64,000 nt of DNA from Paenibacillus radicis (ex Gao et al. 2016) (GCF_014641555.1 NZ_BMHY01000007.1:157782-221781), one strand, 5' to 3'; shown: positions 34,622 through 43,157, counted from the first letter of the stretch. Notes: generated from the letters alone by a model not told the origin. A program made the numbers and translations.

Positions 34622-35950
34622 ATGGCTAAACGCAAAAAACTGAAGCTTGGAGCACTCATTCACGGTGTCGGCGGACATATAGGCGCATGGAGGCATCCTG
34701 AGGCGTTGACGGACGCTAGCGTTAATATCGAATTTTACAAGCAGCAGGCACAGAAGGCGGAGGAAGGCAAGTTCGACCTAATCTTCATTGCAGACGGCCT
34801 TTATATTACCGAGCAGTCGATCCCGCATTTCTTGAACCGTTTTGAGCCGATTACCATTCTGTCCGCTTTGGGTGCAGTGACGAAAAATATCGGTCTTGTG
34901 GGTACGCTCTCGACCTCCTATAGCGAGCCGTTTACGGTCGCCAGACAATTTGCCTCTCTGGATAAAATCAGCGGCGGCCGCGCAGGCTGGAACGTCGTAA
35001 CCTCTCCGCTGGAGGGCTCGGCTAAAAACTTCAGCAAGAAAGAGCATCCGACGCATCCTGAGCGCTACAAGATCGCCGAGGAATATTTGGAAGTCGCAAG
35101 AGGACTTTGGGATTCATGGGAAGATGACGCGTTCGTCCGCGATAAAGAATCCGGCGTGTTCTTTGATCCTTCCAAGCTTCACCGCTTGAACCACGAAGGC
35201 GAATATTTCTCGATCCAAGGGCCGCTCAATATTGCGCGTTCGAAGCAAGGGCACCCGGTTGTATTCCAAGCGGGTTCGTCAGAAGCGGGTAAAAACTTGG
35301 CAGCGAAAAGCGCTGATGCTGTCTTCACCGGTCATGAGACGATTGAGGAAGCTAAGCAGTTTTATGCCGATGTGAAAAGCAGAGCTGCTGCCTATGGCCG
35401 TTCAGGCGATGATATCGCAATTCTGCCAGGCTTCGGACCGATTGTCGGTCGGACGCAGGAGGAGGCCGAAGCGAAATACGAGGAGCTGACTAAGCTCGTT
35501 ACAATCGATAAGGCGCTTGCCTACTTGGGCCGTTTCTTCGAGCATCATGACTTCTCGCAATATCCGCTGGATGAGCCATTCCCGGAACTGGGCGAGCTTG
35601 GCGGCAACAGCTTCAAGAGCGGCACCGACAAGATCAAACGCGTCGCGAAGGAGCAAAATTTGACGCTGCGTCAGGTTGCGCTTCGCTCGGCTACGCCGCG
35701 CACGCCGTTTATCGGCACACCGGAAAAAGTTGCCGACCTCATTCAGCAGTGGCATGAGGAAGAAGCAGCCGACGGCTTTATTTTCCACGCGGCTACGCCT
35801 AAAGGACTGGATGAGTTTGTGGAATTGGTCGTCCCTATTTTGCAAGAACGCGGTATTTACCGGACCGAGTATGAATCCGACACGCTGCGGGGTAACCTGG
35901 AGCTGCCGGTTCCTGACAACCGTTACACCAAGGTAAAGGTAAATAGTTAA
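34622..35950 (+). CDS. NtaA/SnaA/DszA-family flavin monooxygenase (YtnJ/YxeK-like)
   Basis: An FMNH2-dependent class C monooxygenase of 442 aa. Typical sequence: [52 protein letters not shown] and [20 protein letters not shown]. This subfamily includes nitrilotriacetate, dibenzothiophene-sulfone and dimethylsulfide monooxygenases, and YxeK, which cleaves the C-S bond of N-acetyl-S-succinocysteine. ATG 34622 has GGAGGG 7 bases upstream. With the acetyltransferase before it and the M20 deacylase upstream it forms a plausible acetylation-oxygenation-deacetylation route. A terminator follows. Confidence 0.9.
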   Translation: MAKRKKLKLGALIHGVGGHIGAWRHPEALTDASVNIEFYKQQAQKAEEGKFDLIFIADGLYITEQSIPHFLNRFEPITILSALGAVTKNIGLVGTLSTSYSEPFTVARQFASLDKISGGRAGWNVVTSPLEGSAKNFSKKEHPTHPERYKIAEEYLEVARGLWDSWEDDAFVRDKESGVFFDPSKLHRLNHEGEYFSIQGPLNIARSKQGHPVVFQAGSSEAGKNLAAKSADAVFTGHETIEEAKQFYADVKSRAAAYGRSGDDIAILPGFGPIVGRTQEEAEAKYEELTKLVTIDKALAYLGRFFEHHDFSQYPLDEPFPELGELGGNSFKSGTDKIKRVAKEQNLTLRQVALRSATPRTPFIGTPEKVADLIQQWHEEEAADGFIFHAATPKGLDEFVELVVPILQERGIYRTEYESDTLRGNLELPVPDNRYTKVKVNS

Positions 35951-35986
35951 TATAGGCATGGACTCGCCTGGCGGGCAGATCGGAAG

Positions 35987-36015
35987 AAGCGGAGCGATGT
36001 GGCTCCGCTTTTTTC
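35987..36015 (+). terminator. Terminator of the organosulfur operon
   Basis: AAGCGGAGC, GATGT loop, GGCTCCGCTT and six T residues. Confidence 0.9.
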
Positions 36016-36080
36016 GTGTTGTGAAAGGCGCGCGCAGCGTAGGCGAGCTTAGTTGGCTTGCGCATAAGCGGCAAATTACG

Positions 36081-36096
36081 ATACACTTAATTGTAT
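36081..36096. promoter_or_regulatory. Palindromic element before the Rrf2 gene
   Basis: ATACA-CTTAAT-TGTAT is a perfect five-base inverted repeat with a 6-base centre, 31 bp before the Rrf2 start and close to a TATACA-like -10. It is a candidate autoregulatory site for the Rrf2 protein. Confidence 0.4.
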
Positions 36097-36127
36097 ACAC
36101 TTTCATGATTCATAAGGAGGATATGCC

Positions 36128-36631
36128 ATGAATTCGCGCAGCATACAAGTCGGTCCACCGCGGTTCGGAATAGCCGTTCATGCGCTTATCTGGTTAGCTC
36201 AGAGCGGAGGATTCGTTACAAGCGCATCGATCGCCGGGAAAGTTAATTCCCATGCTACTTTTCTTCGCAGAGTGCTCGCGCTGCTGTCACAATCGGGTAT
36301 TGTGGAAGCGAGAGAGGGCCGGGACGGCGGTTACTGTCTGAAGGTAGTGCCGGAGAAGCTTACGCTAGGCGACATCTATATGGCGGTGAAATCCGAAGAT
36401 TGTGGCGGAGGCGAGCCGGTTAAAGGAACAGAATGCAAGCAAGAGCTCGAGTCTGTCAAAAGCACAGAGTGCAATCAAGCCGGAGAAGCGATCATGAAGC
36501 TGGATGAAGCGTTAGGCAGCATTATGGCCGAGGCGGAGCAGCAGACGATACAGCTTCTGGCAAAATATACGTTAAGCGATCTGATGAGCCATGTTGACTT
36601 TTGCCAGCTGGCCGAACAGATTTCAGAGTGA
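36128..36631 (+). CDS. Rrf2-family transcriptional regulator (YwnA-like, cysteine-containing)
   Basis: A 167-aa regulator with an N-terminal winged helix (PRFGIAVHALIWLAQSGG, HATFLRRVLALLSQSGIVEA, GRDGGYCL). Cysteines lie at 70, 92, 103, 115 and 159; 92/103/115 sit in the loop where Rrf2 Fe-S regulators bind their cluster, but spacing is wider than in IscR or NsrR. The linker around 85-120 is longer than in YwnA/CymR. ATAAGGAGGATATGCC gives a good ribosome site. Its own terminators lie on both sides, so it is a separate unit adjoining the sulfur locus and may sense thiol or redox state. Confidence 0.85.
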   Translation: MNSRSIQVGPPRFGIAVHALIWLAQSGGFVTSASIAGKVNSHATFLRRVLALLSQSGIVEAREGRDGGYCLKVVPEKLTLGDIYMAVKSEDCGGGEPVKGTECKQELESVKSTECNQAGEAIMKLDEALGSIMAEAEQQTIQLLAKYTLSDLMSHVDFCQLAEQISE

Positions 36632-36632
36632 G

Positions 36633-36658
36633 AAAAACGGCCGAAGAGGCCGTTTTTT
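36633..36658 (+). terminator. Terminator after the Rrf2 gene
   Basis: AAAAACGGCC, GAAGA loop, GGCCGTTTTTT. Confidence 0.92.
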
Positions 36659-36713
36659 AGTTGTTGCTCGTTAATGGGTTTCTACGGGCCTTACAGCTTT
36701 AGATAGCGTATAT

Positions 36714-36917
36714 AGCGAAGCTGCTTCGCTGTGCAGCGAAGTGAAGTTCACTGTTTGGTGATGTGAGGTGTGCGGATGGATAGTTAGCGAAGGCAGCTTC
36801 GCTTTTCAGGAACCTAGCTTCGCCAGTAGCGAAAATCAGTTCGCTGTTAGCTTTCTCGGAGGGTGGGGATGGTTGATTAGCGAAAGGGGATTCGTTACAT
36901 AACGAAGCTGCTTCGCT
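36714..36917. repeat. Palindrome array B (AGCGAA-N5/6-TTCGCT family)
   Basis: Seven imperfect palindromes fill the gap between the Rrf2 terminator and the next gene: a pair from 36714 (AGCGAAGCTGCTTCGCT), a triplet from 36786 whose middle member is the degenerate GAACCTAGCTTC form, and a pair from 36879 to 36917. The triplet has the same 42-bp first-to-third spacing as in arrays A and C. The remainder of 36659-37066 shows no gene. Confidence 0.85.
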
Positions 36918-37066
36918 CCAAAGGCAGGTTCAAGGAAACTAGAAGCTTAGCTTGGTTAATTGCCGCAGGACTCCTCCACCTTTTGCTCATATGCTCCTTT
37001 GTAACTATTGTTTTTTCCACAAATTGCACTATAATCGTTGGAAATAGAAGACAAAGGGGGATGGCA

Positions 37067-37609
37067 ATGCTGCCTACATTAGAAACTGACCGTTTAATAT
37101 TGAGGCCATTTGAGATATCGGATGCAAGCGAGGTTCAACGGTTGGCCGGTCACATTGAGATTGCCCAGATGACGCTGAACATTCCCCATCCGTACCCGGA
37201 TGGCGGGGCGGAGATATGGATTCGTTCCAGCAAAAATAACAGTCGCGAGGGCAGCGGTTTTCCTTTCGCGGTTGTTACGAAGGATGACGGCCAACTAATC
37301 GGCTGTATAAGCCTTAATTTGTCCAAGCCCCATCGTAAAGCAGAGCTCGGCTACTGGCTTGGCAAGCCGTATTGGGGGCACGGATATTCGACGGAAGCAG
37401 CTAGGCGGGTGCTTTCTTTTGGTTTTGAGGAGCTTGGACTTAATAAAATTTACGCCATTGCGATGGTCAAAAACCCGGCGTCCACGAATGTAATGAAGAA
37501 GATCGGGATGCAGTGGGAAGGCGAGCTGAAAGAGCATATTTTGAAATGGGATGTGTTCGAGGATATTGTCTACTACGGCATCCGAAAATCGGACTACGAG
37601 TCGCTGTAA
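37067..37609 (+). CDS. RimJ/RimL-type GNAT acetyltransferase
   Basis: A 180-aa N-acetyltransferase with the RimJ-like opening LPTLETDRLILRPFEISDAS and the acetyl-CoA region ELGYWLGKPYWGHGYSTEAA, then NPASTNVMKKIGMQWEGELK. These proteins acetylate N-termini, antibiotics or small amines; the substrate is unknown. ATG 37067 has AAAGGGGG 6 bases upstream; ATG 37061 directly abuts that site and is less likely. A terminator follows. Confidence 0.88.
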   Translation: MLPTLETDRLILRPFEISDASEVQRLAGHIEIAQMTLNIPHPYPDGGAEIWIRSSKNNSREGSGFPFAVVTKDDGQLIGCISLNLSKPHRKAELGYWLGKPYWGHGYSTEAARRVLSFGFEELGLNKIYAIAMVKNPASTNVMKKIGMQWEGELKEHILKWDVFEDIVYYGIRKSDYESL

Positions 37610-37634
37610 TTGCAAAGTGCAGTATGTATAAATG

Positions 37635-37672
37635 AAGCGTGCAGAGGGGTAAGCCCGTCAGCACGCTTTTTG
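37635..37672 (+). terminator. Terminator after the RimJ-like gene
   Basis: AAGCGTGC and GCACGCTT form the stem around an 18-base loop, followed by TTTGATTTG. Confidence 0.7.
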
Positions 37673-37694
37673 ATTTGCATTCTATTTGTCATCA

Positions 37695-38096
37695 TTAAAG
37701 CCCGGCTTCGAAAAGCCTTCTAAGCTCGTCCGGCACCGGACGGCTTTTTCTAGTTTGAGGATCCATTGCGACGCTCGTGACAAGCGCTTCAGCACAAAGT
37801 ACGGCTGCCTCATTGTAGATTCGCTGCTCCAGGACGAAGCTGCTGCGTCCGACGGTTTTCGGCTCAGTTGTTACCGTCAGGCGGTCTCCCTGTACACATT
37901 CATGCCGATAGCTAATATTGATGTTCACCGTAACCGTCTGCACCCCTAGATCTTTCAAAACGTCGTAGTGAAGGTTGCTGGCTTCATACCATTCCTCACG
38001 GCCCCATTCGAGATATTCCAAATATTTCGCATTGTTCACATGACCGTTTACGTCAATTTCGGTTGGACGTACGATAAGCTCCAATTCTGTTTTCAT
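37695..38096 (-). CDS. Hotdog-fold acyl-CoA thioesterase (YbgC/4HBT-like)
   Basis: A 133-aa cytoplasmic thioesterase-fold protein. The 4HBT motif is seen as RPTEIDVNGHVNNAKYLEYL, in which the Asp and His region forms the active site, followed by EWGREEWYEA. Relatives hydrolyse short acyl-CoA or acyl-ACP esters. The start is the ATG at 38096 (a GTG at 38108 lies four codons earlier), with AAAGCAGGTG upstream. Single gene, convergent with the acetyltransferase. Confidence 0.85.
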   Translation of the reverse strand: MKTELELIVRPTEIDVNGHVNNAKYLEYLEWGREEWYEASNLHYDVLKDLGVQTVTVNINISYRHECVQGDRLTVTTEPKTVGRSSFVLEQRIYNEAAVLCAEALVTSVAMDPQTRKSRPVPDELRRLFEAGL

Positions 38097-38254
38097 AGTA
38101 GGTAACACCTGCTTTCCAGTCAGTCATTATTGCTGAAAATTATATCATTCTTTGTCTCATGGCGAAATGAAACGCTCATCTTGGGAAAAGGTTTATTGAA
38201 AGTAATCAGGAACTTACAAGTTGCTTTATGTAGTCCCGATTTAAAACACAAATA

Positions 38255-38292
38255 CCCCAACTGCTCCTTTTCGCGAGAAGGAGCAACTGGGG
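38255..38292 (-). terminator. Terminator of the aminotransferase gene
   Basis: CCCCAACTGCTCCTT pairs with AAGGAGCAACTGGGG except for an A-A opposition; on the minus strand the tail reads TATTTGTGTTTT. It lies 18 bases after the stop of the argD-type gene. Confidence 0.8.
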
Positions 38293-38310
38293 TGCACAAC
38301 AAGCATAACG

Positions 38311-39528
38311 CTAGGAAGCTGACAGGCCGATACCCGTCATTGCCTTTTGGAGCAAGCCAATCATCTCATCGATATCAGATTTCGTTGCAATCAACGGCGG
38401 CATGAAGCGGATGGTAGCAGGCTTTGGTGCATTGATGAGCAGCCCATCCTCCATACATTGAGCAACGAGCGGCTGGGCAGTGCCATCAGGAACATCAAAG
38501 GCAAACAGCAGTCCTTTACCCCGAATATTGGAGATCGGATAGGTGCGGGACAGCTCTTGCAGCTTGTTGATCGCGTAGCTCCCGACTGCCGCAGCCTGTT
38601 CTGCAAGTCCAAGGCGCAATATTTCTTGAACGACGGCGAGACCGACTGCCATTGCAAGCGGCGCTCCATTGTAGGTTCCGCCTTGATCACCTTGTACGAA
38701 CAGATCGAATTTATTCGTCGTTAACATAGCGGACAGCGGATAGCCTCCGCCGATCCCTTTGCCAAGCGTTAACACGTCAGGCTGGATATCGTAATGCTGG
38801 AAAGCGAAAAGTTTGCCGGTTCTAGCCAGCCCAGTCTGAATCTCGTCAACGATCAACATAATGCCGTAAACGTCGCAAGCTTTGCGAATCGCCTGCAAAT
38901 AAGCGGAATCGACCGCATTCACGCCGCCTTCGCCCTGTACAAGCTCCAGCATAATCGCGCAGGTTTTGTTGCTTATTGCCGCAAAGCAAGCGTCAAAGTC
39001 ATTAATGGGCACATGGATAAATCCGGGTACCTTCGGCTCGAAAAGCGTATCCCATTGGGCTTTGCCCGTGGCTGACATCATAGCAAGCGTTCTGCCGTGA
39101 AAACTGTTGGTCAGCGTAATAATCTCATACGCGCCGCCCAAGTGAAGCGCACCATGCTTGCGCGCCAGCTTCACGGCGCTCTCATTAGCTTCGGCCCCGC
39201 TGTTTGCGAAGAAAACTTTGTCAAAGCCGGAAATATCGGTCAGCAGCTGTGAAAATTCAATCATCGGTTTATTATAAAAACCGGGACTCGCATGAACGAG
39301 CTCTCCGGATTGCTTCATGAGCGCGTCCCGCAGAACAGCAGGTGAATGACCAAGCGACGTAACCGCCCAGCCTCCTATAAAATCCAAATACGACTTGCCC
39401 TCCGTATCCCATAGTTGCATACCCTCGCCGCGTTCCATGACGACGTTCGGACGTTTCGCCGTAAATAGCACCGATTGCTCCGCAGCAGCCAACAGGTCGG
39501 CCGTTTGCGATTGCACAGCTTTCGTCAT
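38311..39528 (-). CDS. argD: Acetylornithine aminotransferase-type class III aminotransferase
   Basis: A PLP enzyme of 405 aa. Motifs are NSGAEANESAVKLARKHG, SFHGRTLAMMSATGK, the PLP Asp in LIVDEIQTGLARTGK and the Schiff-base Lys in DVLTLGKGIGGGYPLSAM. ArgD interconverts N-acetylglutamate semialdehyde and N-acetylornithine in arginine biosynthesis; ornithine or GABA aminotransferases are close relatives. Tandem ARG boxes over its promoter support an arginine role. It is not in an arg cluster here, so it may be a second copy. Start ATG 39528 is favoured by spacing to GGGGG; ATG 39534 is the alternative. Confidence 0.85.
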   Translation of the reverse strand: MTKAVQSQTADLLAAAEQSVLFTAKRPNVVMERGEGMQLWDTEGKSYLDFIGGWAVTSLGHSPAVLRDALMKQSGELVHASPGFYNKPMIEFSQLLTDISGFDKVFFANSGAEANESAVKLARKHGALHLGGAYEIITLTNSFHGRTLAMMSATGKAQWDTLFEPKVPGFIHVPINDFDACFAAISNKTCAIMLELVQGEGGVNAVDSAYLQAIRKACDVYGIMLIVDEIQTGLARTGKLFAFQHYDIQPDVLTLGKGIGGGYPLSAMLTTNKFDLFVQGDQGGTYNGAPLAMAVGLAVVQEILRLGLAEQAAAVGSYAINKLQELSRTYPISNIRGKGLLFAFDVPDGTAQPLVAQCMEDGLLINAPKPATIRFMPPLIATKSDIDEMIGLLQKAMTGIGLSAS

Positions 39529-39557
39529 CCTCATCAAACCCCCATCACGTATTGATT

Positions 39558-39595
39558 ATTGAATAAATATACACTTAAACGAATAAAAATACAAC
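39558..39595 (-). promoter_or_regulatory. Promoter with tandem ARG boxes (ArgR/AhrC operator)
   Basis: Two 18-bp ARG-box-like sites, 39558-39575 (core TGAATAAATATACACT on the plus strand) and 39578-39595 (CGAATAAAAATACAAC), are separated by 2 bp, the usual spacing for ArgR hexamer binding. Each matches about 13 of 16 core positions of the Bacillus box. On the minus strand they cover a promoter: TTGTAT (39594-39589), 17-bp spacer, TATATT (39571-39566). Confidence 0.7.
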
Positions 39596-39763
39596 CATCA
39601 AATATGGAGCTCAGCAAAAATATTTTCATCTCGAAAGCAGGAGGGAGCAGGCTCTCACACTGCGATGAACCATTAATATTTTAATAGTAATAGCAAGATT
39701 GTTATTGTATGATGATCTATACCGAAAAAGAGGGAATACCATCCAATTAAGGGAGGGCGACAG

Positions 39764-40279
39764 TTGCTCTATCATATTAGTGATGAATCGGACATCGAGC
39801 TTTTTAGGCCTAGGCCGCCAGCTGCTTATCCGGGAATGTCCCCGGTCGTATGGGCGCTGGATGAGGCGCATCTTATTAACTATCTGTTTCCAAGAGAGTG
39901 CCCTCGTATCATTTATGCGTTATCAGACGGGGTAAGCGACGTGGATCGGGAACGTTTTTTCTCTTATACGACTGCAAAGACCGTTATTGCGGTAGAAAGC
40001 GGCTGGTATGAGAGAATCAATCAGGCGAGGCTTTATCAATATGCTTTTGACCTTGTTGAGTTTGAATGCTTTGACGAGACTGCAGGTTATTATATTTCGA
40101 AGAACACAGTGAAGCCGCAATTCGTTGAAGCGATTGACGATCTGCTCCATAAAATAACGGCTTCAGGAGCTGAACTGAGAGTAACGCCTAACCTGCATCT
40201 GCTCAGAGATGCCGTTCTGTCTTCCACTGTGGATGATTTCTCTATTATCAGATTTCGTAATGCAGCGGCTCATTCCTAA
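39764..40279 (+). CDS. DUF6886 family protein (171 aa)
   Basis: A cytoplasmic protein of unknown function common in Bacilli. The opening LYHISDESDIELFRPRPP and VVWALDEAHLINYLFPRECP are characteristic of the family. It resembles RES/ADP-ribosyl-type folds only loosely; no catalytic residues are claimed. Start is TTG 39764 with AAGGGAGGG 6 bases upstream. It is followed after 37 bases by an acetyltransferase gene in the same direction. Confidence 0.8.
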   Translation: MLYHISDESDIELFRPRPPAAYPGMSPVVWALDEAHLINYLFPRECPRIIYALSDGVSDVDRERFFSYTTAKTVIAVESGWYERINQARLYQYAFDLVEFECFDETAGYYISKNTVKPQFVEAIDDLLHKITASGAELRVTPNLHLLRDAVLSSTVDDFSIIRFRNAAAHS

Positions 40280-40316
40280 CATTCAATAGAAGCTCGGTAA
40301 GGGAGGAAGAGCACGA

Positions 40317-40829
40317 ATGGAAATTACATTAACAAGGCTATCCACCCGCGAGGAAGCGGCCATTCTGGATCAAGCTTTTTCTGCTATATACCCGTGGTAT
40401 AGCTCCAGCGATTATTATATGAAATGCTTGGGTGAAAATCAGGAGGGAAAGCGAGTAACCTTGATCGCTTATTATGGAAAAGAGTTGGCCGGGTGCTGCC
40501 ATCTGCTGTACAACTCCGCCTATCCGGATTTTAATCGTAACCAAATTCCCGAAATAAACGATTTGAACGTATTCCCGGCATACAGGCGCAAAGGAATCGC
40601 CCATGCAATGTTCGACGAACTGGAGGCTACCGCTGCCAAGACTGGCAATAAGATCGGCTTGGGTGTGGGTTTATACAAGGACTACGGAAACGCTCAAAGG
40701 ATGTATACGACACGCGGCTACATGCTGGATGGGAACGGTATTAGGTATGGCAATGAGGAAGTGAAGCCCGGAGCTACTGTCACCGTAGATGATGATTTGC
40801 TGTTGTATTTGGTTAAAACACTGGGCTAG
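40317..40829 (+). CDS. GNAT N-acetyltransferase
   Basis: A 170-aa acetyltransferase. The acetyl-CoA-binding segment is INDLNVFPAYRRKGIAHAMF, followed by GLGVGLYKDYGNAQRMYTTR. GGGAGGAAGAGCACG gives the ribosome site. It is probably co-transcribed with the DUF6886 gene. Substrate unknown. Confidence 0.87.
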   Translation: MEITLTRLSTREEAAILDQAFSAIYPWYSSSDYYMKCLGENQEGKRVTLIAYYGKELAGCCHLLYNSAYPDFNRNQIPEINDLNVFPAYRRKGIAHAMFDELEATAAKTGNKIGLGVGLYKDYGNAQRMYTTRGYMLDGNGIRYGNEEVKPGATVTVDDDLLLYLVKTLG

Positions 40830-40860
40830 CAGCGCGTTAGACCACATCAATAGAAGCAAG

Positions 40861-40902
40861 AAAAAGGCTGCCGGGATCGCAAGCGATCCGGCAGCCTTTT
40901 TG
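40861..40902. terminator. Bidirectional terminator
   Basis: AAAAAGGCTGCCGG-GATCG, CAAG loop, CGATC-CGGCAGCCTTTTT. Runs of A on one side and T on the other serve both the acetyltransferase gene and the convergent secreted-protein gene. Confidence 0.95.
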
Positions 40903-40938
40903 CGCCAATATTTTATTCACGCTTTATTAATAGAAAGA

Positions 40939-42066
40939 TTACTTGCGGATATTGTAGCCAATGAACGCTTTCGTCTCGAAATCGAATACGGCTGTCAAAG
41001 GCCCGATCAATTCGTCTTGGTCCGTGTTGTAGGTAACGGTTACGAGATTACCGTTAGCGGCTTTAATTTCGGCAAGCCGTTTTTTCTGCTCATCGCTGGA
41101 AGCCATAACGCCGGATTCTTTAGCGGAGACGATTTCAACGACTGCCTCATCTTTTTTTGTTTTAATGTGCTTCGCTTGATCGGACACTTTTTCCCAAGCC
41201 AAATCACGGTATTGCTGAGCAGCTTCAGGCGTCATTTTACCAGCAGGAGTCTGGATGTCCGACAGCACCACGAGGTAGAACAGCGGACTTTGCGGCGGAA
41301 GGCTCTTCGTCTCGAATGGGCCGTAGTAAGCGCGGACCTTTGTGCCGGCTTTCAGATCTTCCCATTTCACGGATTCGCCTTGAGGCGTAAGAACGCTCGT
41401 TTCTTTGCCTGCATTCAGCGTTAGCGTTGGAACGGCTTTGCCGTCTTTCGTCTCACCGAATTGAATCTGCCAGCCGTCATCCGTATGCTTCACCGATTGA
41501 ATGACATCTTCCTTCACCGCACGGTCAGCTTCGACCGTAATCTTGGCGGCGTGTGATTGGCCAGGGAAGCTCATCGTCATAACCGGACCGTATTCCACAT
41601 TGATTTGCTGGCCGGCTTTCAAATCTTTAGCCGCTACTGTTTTCCCGGCCTGATCTTTAATGACCGTTTTTGCGTCGGCGAACAGAATAACCCATGCGTT
41701 GGAGCCTTTGCCCAGCAGCTCAATCCGGTACTGCCCTTTGTCCTCCGCCACATTGACAATAACGCCGGTGCCGCGCATATAATCAGCCTCTTCCTGGCCT
41801 TTGCCATTCAGCTCGATTTCTTTGTTTTTTGCATCATAATTCAGAGTGTATCCGAGTTCGGCAGCAGCGCTGCGTACAGGAATATACGCTTGTCCATTAA
41901 TATAGACCGGGGTCAGCGAAGTGCTCTCTCCATTGACGACAACTTTAACGTCCTTATGCAAAATCCCCGTTACTTTCTCAACCATTCCAGCAGCTCCAAC
42001 TACAGCAGACGTGCCCAATAAGCCAGCCGTGGTCAACAATACGATCAGTTTTTTCTTATGTGTCAT
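40939..42066 (-). CDS. Secreted protein with copper amine oxidase N-terminal domain
   Basis: A 375-aa exported protein. The signal peptide is about residues 1-26 (KKLIVLLTTAGLLGTSAVVG, then AAG). Residues about 38-90 form a copper-amine-oxidase-N-like domain (YINGQAYIPVRSAAAELGYT), common in Paenibacillus surface proteins. The rest contains two similar beta modules with AGQQINVEYGPVMTMSFPGQ and AGTKVRAYYGPFETKSLPPQ, indicating an internal duplication. The C-terminus ends DFETKAFIGYNIRK. The role is unknown; binding to envelope polymers is possible. It is monocistronic. Confidence 0.88.
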   Translation of the reverse strand: MTHKKKLIVLLTTAGLLGTSAVVGAAGMVEKVTGILHKDVKVVVNGESTSLTPVYINGQAYIPVRSAAAELGYTLNYDAKNKEIELNGKGQEEADYMRGTGVIVNVAEDKGQYRIELLGKGSNAWVILFADAKTVIKDQAGKTVAAKDLKAGQQINVEYGPVMTMSFPGQSHAAKITVEADRAVKEDVIQSVKHTDDGWQIQFGETKDGKAVPTLTLNAGKETSVLTPQGESVKWEDLKAGTKVRAYYGPFETKSLPPQSPLFYLVVLSDIQTPAGKMTPEAAQQYRDLAWEKVSDQAKHIKTKKDEAVVEIVSAKESGVMASSDEQKKRLAEIKAANGNLVTVTYNTDQDELIGPLTAVFDFETKAFIGYNIRK

Positions 42067-42251
42067 ACAAGCAGCTCCTTCCGTATTTACCGAGAATGTA
42101 TGTCAAGTAGTTTGACACCCCATCAGACGTGAACAAGTTTTGAAAGGTTGCAGAGAAGTGTATCAATAGCCAAAAAGGCGGATAAGGATTAGACTTTTGG
42201 AGGAATCGTACATACTTGTTGATAGGGGGATGAAAACAAACCACTGTTTAA

Positions 42252-42296
42252 GTTCGTAAATGTATGTTATTATAAAAACGAACATTTTCGAACATT
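42252..42296. promoter_or_regulatory. Inverted and direct repeats upstream of kduI (DeoR-type operator)
   Basis: GTTCGTAAATGT (42252-42263) and ACATTTTCGAAC (42282-42293) are inverted copies differing at one position. The second copy overlaps a direct repeat CGAACATT-TT-CGAACATT (42279-42296). They flank a TTATTATAA stretch that may hold the -10 element, and end 26 bp before the kduI start. The DeoR-family gene in the operon is the likely binder. Confidence 0.55.
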
Positions 42297-42322
42297 CATA
42301 TATAAACGAGGAGGAATTTACA

Positions 42323-43156
42323 ATGGAAGTGCGTCACGCAACGAACCCGACAGATTTCAAAACATACACAACTGAACGATTGAGAAAAGATTTTTTGATT
42401 GAGGGCCTGTTCGTTCCCGATCAAATTTCCATGACATATAGCCATTATGACCGTATGGTCGTAGGCGGTGCCTTTCCGATTCAAGAGAAGCTGGAGCTGG
42501 CAGATCCAGACACGCTGAAAACCGATTATTTTCTGGAGCGCCGCGAAGTCGGTTTCTTGAATATTGGTCAAGGTACAGCTGTCATCTCGGTAGACGGCGA
42601 AATCTATGAGCTGGACAGGCTGGATGTATTATATGTCGGCAAAGGCAAACGGGAGGTTCTGCTTGCCAGCAAGGACAGCGCCAACCCTGCGAAGCTGTAC
42701 TTCTGTTCCACGCCTGCCCATAAAGAAATTGAGACGCGTAAAATGACGATGGAGCAGGCGAATCCGACACATCTGGGCTCACTTGAGACATCCAATGAAC
42801 GGGTGCTTTACAAGTATATCCATGCCGACGGCATTCAAAGCTGCCAGCTGATGCTTGGCGTGACCAGCCTGAAGACAGGAAGCATCTGGAACACGATGCC
42901 GTCTCATCTGCATGACCGCCGGATGGAAGCTTATCTGTACTTTGACTTGAATGCAGATGCCCGCGTATTCCATATGATGGGCGAGCCCTCGGAGACGAGG
43001 CATCTGGTCGTAGCCAACGAGCAAGCGATCCTTTCTCCGCCATGGTCGATCCACTCTGGGGCAGGAACGAGCAACTATACGTTCTGCTGGTCGATGGCTG
43101 GCGAGAACTATACCTTCACCGATATGGACGTCGTAAAAATGGACGAGTTGAAATAA
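42323..43156 (+). CDS. kduI: 5-dehydro-4-deoxy-D-glucuronate isomerase
   Basis: KduI (277 aa) converts 5-keto-4-deoxyuronate, from pectin or other unsaturated uronates, to 3-deoxy-D-glycero-2,5-hexodiulosonate. Characteristic sequence: HYDRMVVGGAFPIQEKLELA, EVGFLNIGQGTAVISVDGE and the cupin zinc site MPSHLHDRRMEAYLYF with its His and Glu ligands, plus SPPWSIHSGAGTSNYTFCWS. The ATG at 42323 has GAGGAGG 8 bases upstream. One base separates its stop from the deoR-type gene. Operon: kduI, regulator, kduD. Confidence 0.95.
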   Translation: MEVRHATNPTDFKTYTTERLRKDFLIEGLFVPDQISMTYSHYDRMVVGGAFPIQEKLELADPDTLKTDYFLERREVGFLNIGQGTAVISVDGEIYELDRLDVLYVGKGKREVLLASKDSANPAKLYFCSTPAHKEIETRKMTMEQANPTHLGSLETSNERVLYKYIHADGIQSCQLMLGVTSLKTGSIWNTMPSHLHDRRMEAYLYFDLNADARVFHMMGEPSETRHLVVANEQAILSPPWSIHSGAGTSNYTFCWSMAGENYTFTDMDVVKMDELK

Positions 43157-43157
43157 C

